Shown here piece after piece: positions 37,220 through 46,041 of a stretch of 64,000 nucleotides of DNA (position 1 is the stretch's first letter; each line of letters opens with the position of its first letter). The DNA lies in assembly GCF_000007345.1 (NCBI RefSeq), contig NC_003552.1:5642001-5706000 (forward strand). The letters are read 5' to 3'. The notes under the pieces were generated by a model. It saw only the letters and a program-made list of their open reading frames with translations, made no database searches and was not told the origin of the DNA. Origin of the DNA: Methanosarcina acetivorans C2A (GTDB lineage Archaea > Halobacteriota > Methanosarcinia > Methanosarcinales > Methanosarcinaceae). The position numbers were made by a program, and so were the translations under genes.

Positions 37220-37873
37220 TTACCAGCCTCTAGTATATTCCTCATAACAGGATATGCAGACTATCTCTCCATTCTCCATTCTGGCGCGAGATTCTGCAAA
37301 CATTTCCCCGCATTTTGAGCACTTTACCGAATTGAAGATCCTGGCTTTTCGGGGAATTTCCACGTTTACGTGTTTTATGTCAAACATTTCTTCAGCCGGC
37401 ATTTCTCTGATGTACTCCGAGATACAATTAATCCGTGTTCTGAAATCAAGAGTTTCGGAATCAGTAGCCGCACCTGAGATCACTCTGGGACGAAGTTCAC
37501 TTAACTCAGGGTCAAGGTCCTCAATGTTAAAATCGGATTTCAGCACAACCCTGACTGCTTTGCCGCTGTCTCTGCAGATGAAAGTGAAAGCCTGCTTCCC
37601 GTAATCTCTGTAGATGAGGTTGCCTTTCCCAATAGTGCAACCCGTTACAACCTGAACCGCATCAACCCCACAACCATCGTTTTCCACAATAGTTACAAGC
37701 TCTTCATCGATATCCCTGTCAACAGAAAGCTCTTCCATTCCGGCTCTGGCAGCCATATAACCTATAGTCAGCCCCGGACACACATGCCCATGGAACTTTG
37801 AAACCTCGGAAAAGGGTGCTATTTGATTTACCCCTGTGTTTTCGCGCGAACATTCTCCAGACATTTTGATCAT
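37220..37873 (-). CDS. FmdE-family protein with C-terminal Zn ribbon
   Basis: 217 residues. The FmdE domain shows FHGHVCPGLTIGYMAARAGM near residue 28 and NDGCGVDAVQVVTGCTIGKGN near 90, with conserved Cys and His likely to bind metal. The C-terminus is a zinc ribbon (VKCSKCGEMF ... CISCYEEY). FmdE was first seen co-purifying with formylmethanofuran dehydrogenase, but its role remains unclear; it is often found beside metal transport genes. It is the first gene of the Opp-type operon and its end carries the ribosome-binding site of the receptor gene. A TATA-like AAAATATAATATG ~28 nt before the ATG and no Shine-Dalgarno suggest a leaderless mRNA. Confidence 0.85.
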   Translation of the reverse strand: MIKMSGECSRENTGVNQIAPFSEVSKFHGHVCPGLTIGYMAARAGMEELSVDRDIDEELVTIVENDGCGVDAVQVVTGCTIGKGNLIYRDYGKQAFTFICRDSGKAVRVVLKSDFNIEDLDPELSELRPRVISGAATDSETLDFRTRINCISEYIREMPAEEMFDIKHVNVEIPRKARIFNSVKCSKCGEMFAESRARMENGEIVCISCYEEYTRGW

Positions 37874-38082
37874 GAATGTTTACTTTTGTAATACATATTA
37901 TATTTTTCTAAATAATTATTATCAGCAATTAATAAAAGAATTTTTCATATTAGAATTTCAATTATATGATAATCTCTTAGCCGGCATAATTTACCGGAAA
38001 AAGCCCTTGAAAGGTAAATTCGAGGTTTCAGGGAGGGAACGGATTCCGGTCGGAAAGAGAATTGAAGGATAAGAAAAAATAT

Positions 38083-38190
38083 TTTCAGAGCTTGGAGACT
38101 GATTTTCAGAGTTTGGAGACTGCATATAAATGTATTTATTTAGTTGAGCTCAACAAATTTAAATACCCAGATTTATTACATTAAGATAGA
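38083..38190 (+). promoter_or_regulatory. Fec/Btu-type operon promoter with palindrome
   Basis: A perfect 12-bp palindrome, GTTGAGCTCAAC (38143-38154), ends 3 nt before a TATA box (TTTAAATA, 38158-38165). Upstream is a direct repeat TTTTCAGAG(C/T)TTGGAGACTG (38083-38122). The predicted start near 38190 leaves a ~150-nt leader. A repressor at the palindrome would block TFB/TBP binding. No gene is seen in 37874-38338; a 78-codon frame at 37836-38072 overlaps the fmdE promoter and lacks motifs. Confidence 0.5.
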
Positions 38191-38338
38191 AAAGTAACAT
38201 TAAATTGCCTTATTTTTTTAGTTTTTGTAAATTAATATTAGATGACTGTTGGGATACATAAGTTACAATTGTGAAAGCAATGAAAACCGTGGTTATGAGC
38301 AGTGAAACTGTTTACACAGCTCCCGGAGTTTGAAAAAG

Positions 38339-39460
38339 ATGAAGATCAAAACTAAAGTTATCTTTATGGCAGTCATACTGCTAACTTCAGTCGCTTTAAG
38401 CGGCTGTGTGAGTAATTCGGCGGGTGAAGAAAAAAAGGGTGGAAGTTCCAGTTCCGATTCCGGTCCCGTCTCGGCTAAATCCGCTGTAATAATCGTTACT
38501 GACGATATCGGAAGAGAGATACCAGTTCCCTATCCCTGTGAAAGAACCGTGTTTCTGGTTGAAAATGCCATGAACTCGATGTATGCCGTGGGAGGTGCCG
38601 ATGAAATTAGCGGAATAGGAGCTGTCTGGTATGAGGACACAAAGGCACCTTTCTTCAGGGCTATCGACCCGAGTTATGATGAGAAAAGGCTTTCCAGAGG
38701 AAGCGAACAGCCGAGTACCGAAACCATAGCAACGGCAGACCCTCAGGTTGTATTCCTCTGGGCATCGGACTGGGGAAGTGAAGATATAAAAGCAATCGAA
38801 GAGACCCTCAATACCTCTGTCTATGGGGTTTACATCGACAGCCTTGATGACCTGCAGAGGCAGATGAAAACGCTCAGCAAACTCATCGGAAAGGAAGAGC
38901 GCGGAGCAGAAGTTATTGAGCTTATGAATGAAAGTATGGAAAAGGTTACGGATGTAACCGGAGCCCTATCTCCCGAAGAAAAACCGACAGTATACTGGAT
39001 GTGGGGAGATGTATACGGCACTGCAGGCCTGAACAGTACAGCCAACGACCTCGTAGAGAGAGCAGGGGGAGTAAACATCCTCAATAACTGGACGAACGAA
39101 ACAAAGAATGTGGAACACCCTGTCCTGAACCTGGAAGCCCTGCTTGCACTGGATCCGGAGGTCATATACATGTGGAATAACGAAAACCTTGACCCAGTAA
39201 ACATTACTTCCGGAGATACCGTGGACGGAATAGATTTCAGCACATGGAAAGAAATTTCTGCCGTGAAAAACGGAAGAGTGTATGAGATCTCGGATCCTTT
39301 TGTCTATGACTTCCACTCCCCCAGACTGCCCCTTGCAATAATGCATGTTGCAAAAGATTTGCACCCTGACAAATTTGCAGCCCTGAACCTTACAGCAGAA
39401 ACGGATCAGTATTATGTTGACGTGTACGGGGTCCACTATCCGGGATTCGAACCTGCATAA
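38339..39460 (+). CDS. ABC transporter substrate-binding lipoprotein (Fe/cobalamin/metal type)
   Basis: About 373 residues. The lipobox ALSGC at ~residue 24 and a Ser-rich linker imply lipid anchoring. The rest is a class III periplasmic-binding-protein fold: IVTDDIGREIPVP (typical start of the family), ERTVFLVENAMNSMYAVGGADEISGIG, and C-terminal DPEVIYMWNNEN and VKNGRVYEISDPF. The ATG at 38339 is chosen because GGAG lies 10 nt upstream; an in-frame TTG at 38330 is too close to it. Family members bind ferric chelates, cobalamin or oxyanions such as molybdate; which one is not determined. Confidence 0.85.
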   Translation: MKIKTKVIFMAVILLTSVALSGCVSNSAGEEKKGGSSSSDSGPVSAKSAVIIVTDDIGREIPVPYPCERTVFLVENAMNSMYAVGGADEISGIGAVWYEDTKAPFFRAIDPSYDEKRLSRGSEQPSTETIATADPQVVFLWASDWGSEDIKAIEETLNTSVYGVYIDSLDDLQRQMKTLSKLIGKEERGAEVIELMNESMEKVTDVTGALSPEEKPTVYWMWGDVYGTAGLNSTANDLVERAGGVNILNNWTNETKNVEHPVLNLEALLALDPEVIYMWNNENLDPVNITSGDTVDGIDFSTWKEISAVKNGRVYEISDPFVYDFHSPRLPLAIMHVAKDLHPDKFAALNLTAETDQYYVDVYGVHYPGFEPA

Positions 39461-39475
39461 GGAACAGGATCTGGC

Positions 39476-40543
39476 ATGAAATTCCCGGAAAAGGAAAAAA
39501 ACGGGTATCCGGTCTGCAGGCCGGAAATCCCTTTTTGTCTGGAATGGAGAAGCCTGGCATTTATAGGCTTTTTACTTTTGCCCGTACCTGTGTTCTTTTT
39601 CTCGATTTTCCTCGGGACCTACCCTTTATCTCCTCCGGAACTACTCAGGGTTCTTCTATCCCACTTTACTGCATATGAATACAGTTATCCTTCGGTTTAT
39701 GACACCGTTATTTTCAACATCCGGTTCCCAAGGGTTCTGCTTGCCATGATGGCAGGAGCAGCTCTTTCAACTTCAGGAGCCACGTTTCAGGGGATATTCA
39801 GAAACCCCCTCGTAAGTCCTTACATCCTCGGACTTTCTTCGGGAGCGGCTTTCGGAGCTGCACTGTCTATCGCAGTTATCCCTGAACTGCCCGTCCAGGC
39901 AGGGGCGTTTATCTTCAGCCTGGCAGCGCTCGGGTTTTCTTATGTAATGGCAAGGACTGGAGGGCAAACTTCAACTGTTGCCCTTGTGCTTTCGGGGGTA
40001 ATCACTTCATCGGTCTTTGCAGCTCTGCTTTCGATAATTCAGTTTACTACTGACGAAAAAGCCGTCCAGAGTATCGTTTACTGGACCCTGGGCTGCCTCC
40101 ACACCTCACACTGGACAAAGTTTCTGGATTCTTTTCCTCTTGTGCTCGCCGGCTGCCTGCTCATATATCTCCTGCGCTGGAAACTTAACGTCCTCGCCCT
40201 CGGAGAAGAAGAAGCAAAAGCAGTGGGTATGAACGTCGAGCTGTATAAGGCAATATTCATAATCGCGGCTTCCCTTGCAGCCTCGGCGGCCGTAGCCGTA
40301 GCGGGAATTATAGGGCTTCTGGGGCTGATTGTCCCCCACATCCTCAGAATGATCTTCGGCCCGGACCACAGGAAGATCATACCTCTTTCGATCACCTTCG
40401 GAGCTGCATTTCTCGCCCTCGTGGACGATGTTGCAAGGTCTGCCTTCGGGTTTGAAATCCCTGTCGGGATTATTACCACACTTCTCGGAGCTCCCTTTTT
40501 CCTCTACCTCCTGAGGACTACAAAAATAGGGGGATGGGAATGA
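39476..40543 (+). CDS. FecCD-family ABC transporter permease
   Basis: 355 residues with about ten membrane helices. Diagnostic FecCD motif near residue 80: RFPRVLLAMMAGAALSTSG, then FRNPLVSPYILGLSSGA. The coupling region GLIVPHILRMIFGPDHR is near 285. An N-terminal cytoplasmic tail of ~25 residues precedes helix 1. It sits 15 nt after the receptor gene and overlaps the ATPase gene at its end, forming a three-gene importer. Confidence 0.92.
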   Translation: MKFPEKEKNGYPVCRPEIPFCLEWRSLAFIGFLLLPVPVFFFSIFLGTYPLSPPELLRVLLSHFTAYEYSYPSVYDTVIFNIRFPRVLLAMMAGAALSTSGATFQGIFRNPLVSPYILGLSSGAAFGAALSIAVIPELPVQAGAFIFSLAALGFSYVMARTGGQTSTVALVLSGVITSSVFAALLSIIQFTTDEKAVQSIVYWTLGCLHTSHWTKFLDSFPLVLAGCLLIYLLRWKLNVLALGEEEAKAVGMNVELYKAIFIIAASLAASAAVAVAGIIGLLGLIVPHILRMIFGPDHRKIIPLSITFGAAFLALVDDVARSAFGFEIPVGIITTLLGAPFFLYLLRTTKIGGWE

Positions 40544-41418
40544 ACGAAAACCAAAACAAAGGCATATCCGTAGAGAACCTGACACTGAGCTACGAAAAAA
40601 ACCTGGTTTTAAACAATATCAACTTTTCAATTAAAAAAGGGTCGGTAGTAACCCTTGTAGGCCCTAACGGCTGCGGGAAAACGACCCTTCTGAAAATCAT
40701 AAACGGGTTTCTCAGACAGAATGAAGGAACCGTGTATATCGACAGCAGGAATATAGAGGGAATTGCAAACAGAGAGCTTTCAAGGATTCTGGGACACGTA
40801 TCCCAGATGCACAAATCCTCCTTTCCTTTTTCCGTGCTGGACGTCGTACTTACAGGCCGCATGCCCTATATCTCCATGTTTTCAACCCCAGGAAAAGAAG
40901 ATATTGAAAAAGCCTATCAGGTCCTGGAATTTATGGGGATAGCGCATTTTGCCAGGAGACAATACACCCGGATCAGCGGAGGAGAGCGGCAAATGGTTAT
41001 GATTGCAAAAGCTCTTGCCCAGGAGCCTGATTTTCTCCTGCTTGACGAACCGACGTCCTTTCTTGACCTGAAAAACCAGATTCATGTCCTGAAAACCATA
41101 ATCAACCTGGCAAAAACCCGGAATATCACCGTGCTGATGACCCTGCACGAACCAAACCATGCCCTGCTGTTTTCTGACGAGATCATTCTCCTGAGAAAAC
41201 TGCATGGCCCGGAAAACGAAAATATTTCCAGCCGGCATGATCCCAACACGGGAGCTTCTCCTGAAAAAGAGAACATTCTAACTTACCCTGTGGAAAATAT
41301 AGTCAGTTCGGGAGCTCCGGAAAAGGTGATGACCCCCGAAAAAATAAAGGAAGCGTACGGCATAGACGTCGAGATCCTGGAACATAAAGGAAAAAGGATG
41401 ATTATCCCTGAAATTTAA
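40540..41418 (+). CDS. FecE/BtuD-type ABC transporter ATPase
   Basis: About 292 residues. Walker A GPNGCGKTT, Q-loop SQMHKSSFP, signature ISGGERQM, Walker B LLLDEPTSFLD and switch His in TLHEPNH. The C-terminal tail (GAPEKVMTPEKIKEAYGIDVEI) is normal for the family, but a linker of about 40 residues (ENISSRHDPNTGASPEKENI) is inserted before it. The start at 40540 has AGGGGG 6 nt upstream; an ATG at 40534 directly abuts that motif. Drives import by the FecCD-type permease. Confidence 0.9.
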   Translation: MNENQNKGISVENLTLSYEKNLVLNNINFSIKKGSVVTLVGPNGCGKTTLLKIINGFLRQNEGTVYIDSRNIEGIANRELSRILGHVSQMHKSSFPFSVLDVVLTGRMPYISMFSTPGKEDIEKAYQVLEFMGIAHFARRQYTRISGGERQMVMIAKALAQEPDFLLLDEPTSFLDLKNQIHVLKTIINLAKTRNITVLMTLHEPNHALLFSDEIILLRKLHGPENENISSRHDPNTGASPEKENILTYPVENIVSSGAPEKVMTPEKIKEAYGIDVEILEHKGKRMIIPEI

Positions 41419-41576
41419 CTCCAGATTTAGAAATCAAGCTTAGATCCTGTTCATAAGCCCTGTTAAAAAAACCTGATTCTTTTTAATTGAAATTGGAGAT
41501 GGAAAAGGGTAAAACCTCCCATCAAGTACCTGAAAACAAATTCGAATATTCGACCTGAAATTCAGGAAAATAAAAC

Positions 41577-42245
41577 TTAAACCAGGCGAATAAGGTCTTC
41601 AAGGGCAGCCTTAGGGTCTGCAGCTTTCACGATTCCGGAAGCAAGGAGTACACCCTGCGAGCCAAGGTCAAGGGCTGCCCTGAGGTCTTCACCTTTTGAA
41701 ATTCCGGCACCGCAAAGCACTTTTACTCCGGAATTGATCTTTGCAACGGCTTCAACCGAACCGCTGACAACTTCAGGGTCGGCTTTTGAGACAGGAATTC
41801 CACTGCCTATGAGCTCCGGTGGTTCGATTGCTACATAGTCTGGCTCAAGGGCTGCAGCTGCTGCAGTTGTAGGGACGTTATTGGTGCAGATAACCGCTCT
41901 TAGCCCGAATTCTTTTGCCGCCTTTAAGGATGCCTCAATTTCCGCAAGGGTCAGACGCCTTTCAGAGTGGTTGATCAGAGTCCCGACAGCTCCTGCTTCT
42001 TTTATGCATTTTCCGAAAACATGGCCTGTAAAGCTTCCTGCCCCTACTCCGTCCATATGCTGGGAAAAAATCGGAAGTTCAACTTCCGAAGCTACCCTGT
42101 AAATGTCCGGAAGCTGTGGAGCTACTGCAATCTCGATACCTGATTCTTCGGATACGGCTCTGCAGGCTCTGGCAATTTCCACTGCTCCCTGGCCTGTGCC
42201 CTGATTATAAGTCTTATAATTCAGTAAAATGAATGGTGAACCCAA
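41577..42245 (-). CDS. tpiA: Triosephosphate isomerase, archaeal type
   Basis: Interconverts dihydroxyacetone phosphate and glyceraldehyde 3-phosphate. 222 residues, the short archaeal form. Catalytic residues: Lys11 (NYKTYNQ), His93 (INHSERR) and Glu141 (AIEPPELIG). The phosphate loop is GAGISKGED. It starts with TTG at 42245, supported by AGGAGGGG 5 nt upstream and the exact family N-terminus. It lies 60 nt downstream of fae-hps on the same strand, separated by a hairpin with a T-rich tail. Confidence 0.95.
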   Translation of the reverse strand: MGSPFILLNYKTYNQGTGQGAVEIARACRAVSEESGIEIAVAPQLPDIYRVASEVELPIFSQHMDGVGAGSFTGHVFGKCIKEAGAVGTLINHSERRLTLAEIEASLKAAKEFGLRAVICTNNVPTTAAAAALEPDYVAIEPPELIGSGIPVSKADPEVVSGSVEAVAKINSGVKVLCGAGISKGEDLRAALDLGSQGVLLASGIVKAADPKAALEDLIRLV

Positions 42246-42274
42246 AAAATCCCCTCCTGAAAATGAAAAGAAAA

Positions 42275-42308
42275 TGAAAAAGAAAAAGCGTGGAAACCCA
42301 CGCTTTTA
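42275..42308 (-). terminator. Hairpin between fae-hps and tpiA
   Basis: A perfect 10-bp stem (AAAAGCGTGG at 42284-42293 with CCACGCTTTT at 42298-42307) and a 4-nt loop overlap the fae-hps stop. In the transcript it is followed by a T-rich tract (TTTTTCTTTTTC). This looks like an intrinsic-type terminator or attenuator that would reduce tpiA read-through. Confidence 0.7.
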
Positions 42309-43484
42309 GAAGTCGGTCATGACTCTGAACTGGTCAATCTCCGGTTTGTTAAGGGCGTTTATGAACTGTTCGGCAACTTCCCTGACGTCCTTTGCATTGG
42401 TGATGGCACGTCCGACCACGAGGATGTCAGCGCCCTGGCCCAGAGCTACAGGCACCTTATCGAGACGGACTCCGCCTGCAACGGCGATCAGAGCTTTCGG
42501 AGCGATCTTTTTGATCTCGCCAATGTTGCCCCAGGCATGTTCGGTACCTTCGATGTCGATTCCGCGGTGGAGTTCTATGACATCAGGCATGACTTTGAGC
42601 TGCTTTAAGACCGAAATCGGGTCATGCTGGTTGAGAGTGTCCATGACTGCATAGATGCCTGTTTTGTGAGCTTCTTCAATGAGCTTGTCAATGGTGCTGA
42701 TCGGGGCAAGGGCTGAGACCACAATGGCATCGCCTGCAGCGTCTGCAACCATCCTTGCTTCAAGGTTTCCGGTGTCCAGGGTCTTTAAGTCAGCAACGAT
42801 GAAGGCATCGGGCCTGACCTGCCTGATTTTGGAAATCACATCCACGCCGTAGCGCTTGATGAGAGGTGTGCCTGCTTCGATAATGACGTGGTCGCTGTTC
42901 GGGATCTGGGAGATAGCCGAAAGCACGAACTCGAGGTTCGGGTTGTCAAAAGCAACCTGCAGGTATGGCGGGTCCCAGAGCCTGGTGACCTTGAAACCCA
43001 TGATTGCGTGGGTGGACTTGTTGCTTTCCTCGAGAACTTTATTGATGTCCGGGAAGCCTTCAAGAGCGCGCTTGATTGCGAGTTTTGTTGCACCGTAGTT
43101 GTATCTGTAGATCTTGTTATAGTCCTGGGCTTCGGGGTGGATAAAGACGCTTGCTACAACGACAAGGTCCTCAACCTGGTCCTTCGGGATTACACCTTCT
43201 TCTACGGAGTCTGCTACTGCCTTTGCAACTGCCGACTGAGCAGGGCCGAAAATTTTTGCTGCCTGATCCATATTCTTTACGGTAACCTTCGGGATGATGA
43301 GGGTTGAAGGTTTAGGCGGCAGATTTGGCCTGATAACGGAAAGAAGCGGGGTGTGTCCTGCAGAAAGCTGGGTAAGGCCGTTTGCAAAAGCCTGCCCTAC
43401 AGGGCCTCCTTTATCTCCTATCATCAAATCAACATGGGCGAGCTCTGAGCCCTGCCCCATCAATGCTTCTCCTATCTGAAACAT
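42306..43484 (-). CDS. fae-hps: Bifunctional Fae / 3-hexulose-6-phosphate synthase
   Basis: Fusion of 392 residues. Residues 1-~160 are formaldehyde-activating enzyme, which joins formaldehyde to tetrahydromethanopterin ([35 protein letters not shown] with the catalytic His region, [11 protein letters not shown]). Residues ~165-392 are 3-hexulose-6-phosphate synthase, an orotidine decarboxylase-like barrel ([44 protein letters not shown]). In archaea lacking the oxidative pentose pathway the Hps half releases formaldehyde while making ribulose 5-phosphate, and the Fae half captures it. GAGGT lies ~7 nt before the ATG. Confidence 0.97.
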   Translation of the reverse strand: MFQIGEALMGQGSELAHVDLMIGDKGGPVGQAFANGLTQLSAGHTPLLSVIRPNLPPKPSTLIIPKVTVKNMDQAAKIFGPAQSAVAKAVADSVEEGVIPKDQVEDLVVVASVFIHPEAQDYNKIYRYNYGATKLAIKRALEGFPDINKVLEESNKSTHAIMGFKVTRLWDPPYLQVAFDNPNLEFVLSAISQIPNSDHVIIEAGTPLIKRYGVDVISKIRQVRPDAFIVADLKTLDTGNLEARMVADAAGDAIVVSALAPISTIDKLIEEAHKTGIYAVMDTLNQHDPISVLKQLKVMPDVIELHRGIDIEGTEHAWGNIGEIKKIAPKALIAVAGGVRLDKVPVALGQGADILVVGRAITNAKDVREVAEQFINALNKPEIDQFRVMTDF

Positions 43485-43709
43485 ATTTGACCTCGTAAAT
43501 GCGATGAAAGTAATATTAAGTGTTATTAAGTGTTTGATAGTTGGTTGCTTGAGAGCGAATTTGTCTTTAAACTGAGGGTAGTATAACCCTTTTGCCTGCT
43601 AAACGCCAGCCTGATATAAATAATCTTGGATATCCCAAACAGTTTTTCGACAGCTCACAGGTTCTCCGCAATTTGATTCCATAATTACGGAATTTCCGGA
43701 AACTCCTGC

Positions 43710-44324
43710 TTAAAGGAGAATTTTCGGACACATATCGTTCAGGACGCAGACTTCACACTTTGGGGAAATCGGTCGGCAGATGTTCTGTCCTAATTTTACA
43801 AGCAAGAGATTTATATGTTTCCAGTATTTCTGCGGAAAAATTTTTTTTAATTCAAGCTCCGTCTCTTCGGGAGTTTTAGTCTCAACCAGCCCGAGCCTGT
43901 TGGAAATCCTGTGAACGTGTGTGTCCACTGCAAGGGCATCTTTAAGGAAAGCATGGGCAAGTACGCAGTTAGCTGTCTTTCGGCCAACTCCCGGCAACTT
44001 GAGGAGAGTTTCCATATCATCCGGAACTTCGCCATCGTATTCCTCGAGCAGAATCCCGGAAATCTCTTTTATCCTCCCGGATTTGACCCTGTAAAAGCCC
44101 ACATCTTTTATGAGCGCTTCAATTTCTTCAACATCCGCCCCGACCATTTCCTCGGGGGTCGAAAACCTCTCAAAAAGTTTTCTTGCTGCAGGATAGGTGA
44201 CATCGTCCCGAGTCCGATGAGACATGACAGTGGAGATTAACACAAAAAATGGGTCTCTTGAGCCATCAGTATAGCCCTCAGGGTAAAGTTCGAAAAGCCT
44301 CCGCATGAGTTCATCAAGGTCCAT
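43710..44324 (-). CDS. nth: Endonuclease III (DNA glycosylase/AP lyase)
   Basis: Removes oxidised pyrimidines and nicks AP sites in base-excision repair. About 204 residues from the ATG at 44324. The helix-hairpin-helix is LPGVGRKTANC with the catalytic Lys116; catalytic Asp134 is in AVDTHVHR. The C-terminal 4Fe-4S loop C-x6-C-x2-C-x5-C (CRPISPKCEVCVLNDMC) is complete. The frame stays open to 44360, but a TATA-like TTTTATATTAAG lies ~25 nt before the ATG at 44324, which suggests a leaderless mRNA beginning there. Confidence 0.93.
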   Translation of the reverse strand: MDLDELMRRLFELYPEGYTDGSRDPFFVLISTVMSHRTRDDVTYPAARKLFERFSTPEEMVGADVEEIEALIKDVGFYRVKSGRIKEISGILLEEYDGEVPDDMETLLKLPGVGRKTANCVLAHAFLKDALAVDTHVHRISNRLGLVETKTPEETELELKKIFPQKYWKHINLLLVKLGQNICRPISPKCEVCVLNDMCPKILL

Positions 44325-44500
44325 GTCCAGAGTTAGTGTTCTCTTAATATAAAATACCAAATTAAAACCGTAATTCGAGAATCGGGCAAAAAAAGCGGAT
44401 AAAAAATCTTGGAAATAATTTCAAAAGAAAACAGAAAATGTTTTGAGAAAAATAAAGTGTTTGAGAAACAAAAAATGTTTGAGTAAAAAAAATATTAAAA

Positions 44501-44572
44501 AGCCAAGATCCAGATTCGAACTGGAATGAAATCGCTCTGCAGGCGATTGCGTAGCCGCTCCGCCATCTTGGC
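44501..44572 (-). tRNA. tRNA-Cys (GCA), copy 1
   Basis: 72-nt cloverleaf. Acceptor GCCAAGA/TCTTGGC, discriminator U, anticodon loop CTGCAGA (GCA). The T stem is TTCCAG/CTGGA. CCA is not encoded. Its own TATA-like box (AAGTATATATC) lies at about 44602-44613. Confidence 0.95.
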
Positions 44573-44643
44573 ACAGGTAGGTTCTCTTAAACAACTTTAT
44601 TAGATATATACTTTTAGGTCAAATCGAATATTAAAAGAGAAAA

Positions 44644-44715
44644 AGCCAAGATCCGGATTCGAACCGGAATGGAATCGCTCTGCAGGCGATTGCGTAGCCG
44701 CTCCGCCATCTTGGC
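44644..44715 (-). tRNA. tRNA-Cys (GCA), copy 2
   Basis: 72-nt cloverleaf with the same acceptor and anticodon stems as copy 1. The T stem has a G-C pair (TTCCGG/CCGGA) in place of A-U, a compensated change, so both fold normally. A TATA-like TTTATATATTAG lies near 44760-44772. Methanosarcina species charge tRNA-Cys both by CysRS and by the SepRS/SepCysS route, and are known to carry more than one tRNA-Cys. Confidence 0.95.
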
Positions 44716-44877
44716 ATTTTTGAGCACGTATCAGTCGTGTAGATGCAATTAAAGTAATTTCTAATATATAAATATTTAGCTTGAAGCAGCAATTCCGAAA
44801 GAATTTGACAATCAAAACATAAAAAAATATATTGTGTTACCTCCCGGAAAGAGATAACCTAACCGGATAAAAACGGG

Positions 44878-45435
44878 TTAGACAATAGCGCTGAAAAAAC
44901 TGGACACAACAAACATTGCCGCAATTACAGCCAACAAAATAATCACTACAATAGGCAGGAGTACAGCTATCGCCGATTTCACCATGCTTACATCATGTAC
45001 AACCATGCCGCCCACAATGTAAAGATATATTCCGTAAAGCCCGAAGATCCAGCCGATAAAAGGAATCCAGGAGACTACCATTACAGCGGTTGCATAAGAT
45101 ATGAACCTGAAAGTGCCTTCGTAAGTTCCAGATCCTCCAAGCACTTTATAAATAACATAGAGTATTGCGGCTCCGATAAAGATAGAGATGATGCTCATGA
45201 TAAGTGCTACAACCGCAGTTATAATTGCAGTGGAAAAACCAAATTCGGTAATACCGCCGTACCCATACATGCCCCTCATCATTCCGCGGTTAAAAAGTGC
45301 GGTTAAAAGCCAGTATATCAGATAGCTGAGTGCTGCAAAGGTAATAGGTTCATTATATCCTCCGGTCGTTGGCATTCTTCTGTAAAAATCAGACGGCCTT
45401 TGTATAACTTCTTTCCAAGTTTCGATATAATCCAT
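44878..45435 (-). CDS. Yip1-like membrane protein
   Basis: About 185 residues starting MDYIETWKEVIQRPSDFYRRMP, the usual Yip1-domain opening. Five hydrophobic segments follow: FAALSYLIYWLLTALF, IITAVVALIMSIISIFIGAAIL, a helix around TAVMVVSWIPFIGWIF, LYGIYLYIVGGMVV, and IAVLLPIVVIILLAVIAAMF. Archaeal members are of unknown function. The ATG at 45435 has GGGGA 6 nt upstream; the frame stays open to 45486, but that part is less likely to be translated. Stand-alone gene. Confidence 0.75.
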   Translation of the reverse strand: MDYIETWKEVIQRPSDFYRRMPTTGGYNEPITFAALSYLIYWLLTALFNRGMMRGMYGYGGITEFGFSTAIITAVVALIMSIISIFIGAAILYVIYKVLGGSGTYEGTFRFISYATAVMVVSWIPFIGWIFGLYGIYLYIVGGMVVHDVSMVKSAIAVLLPIVVIILLAVIAAMFVVSSFFSAIV

Positions 45436-45686
45436 TATTATCCCCATTAAAAATATGCATGAACCGTATTTAAAGAGATTTGTCATTCAAAAACAAAATC
45501 CATTTTCAGATTTAACAGGGTATTCGGACTACAGAAAACAGGAAGTTTCACCAAACGATTAGAGGTATTCATTTTCGCATGTAATGAAGCCGCACATTTC
45601 AGAAACAAATTCGTCTGTTTCGAGTGTTTCCTTTTTGTTTACCAAATACCTCATTTAAATACGCGGATAAATATCAGCGCCTCCGC

Positions 45687-45705
45687 CAGCTTGTCTGGCG
45701 GCCCT
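45687..45705. other. Small GC hairpin in AT-rich spacer
   Basis: CCGCCAG-CTTGT-CTGGCGG is a perfect 7-bp stem in the gap 45436-46041. The only other structure in the gap is the dispersed element at 45849-45908. No coding frame with recognisable features is present; a 70-codon frame at 45807-46019 runs through the dispersed element. Confidence 0.5.
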
Positions 45706-45848
45706 GCACAAAAGGAATTAAAAGATATTCAAGAGAGATACTGAAATTCATACAGTTTTAACCTTTTTTGCTTTTTTAACTCACAAACGCCCTCAGTAGT
45801 TTTTGCTTGCGGACCTGTTATTTTCATTCTTCGGGCTCTTTTTTGTCT

Positions 45849-45908
45849 TATCGGGAAAGACCGCTCTCCTGCGTCGAGCGGGACATGAACGACACCATAT
45901 GGCGAATA
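45849..45908 (-). repeat. Dispersed intergenic element, copy 2
   Basis: Inverted relative to copy 1 at 5821-5880. It shares TGTCGTTC and GACGCAGGAGAGCG and adjacent bases. Here the stem CGCTC/GAGCG is one pair longer. It lies 130 bp upstream of the STAND-TPR gene. Confidence 0.6.
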
Positions 45909-46041
45909 AGGTTTTATGGGTTAGGATTCAGGAGTTTGAGCCAAGGATTGCTTTTTTCCGAAAATGTCAACCATGTAGATAAACGACCAATAAAATCAAA
46001 ATTCATTAATAGTACATAATCCAAAACTTTACTGATTTTTA

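Noticed and set aside
45807-46019. 70-codon plus-strand frame
   Set aside because: Runs through the dispersed element and has no motif or ribosome-binding site.
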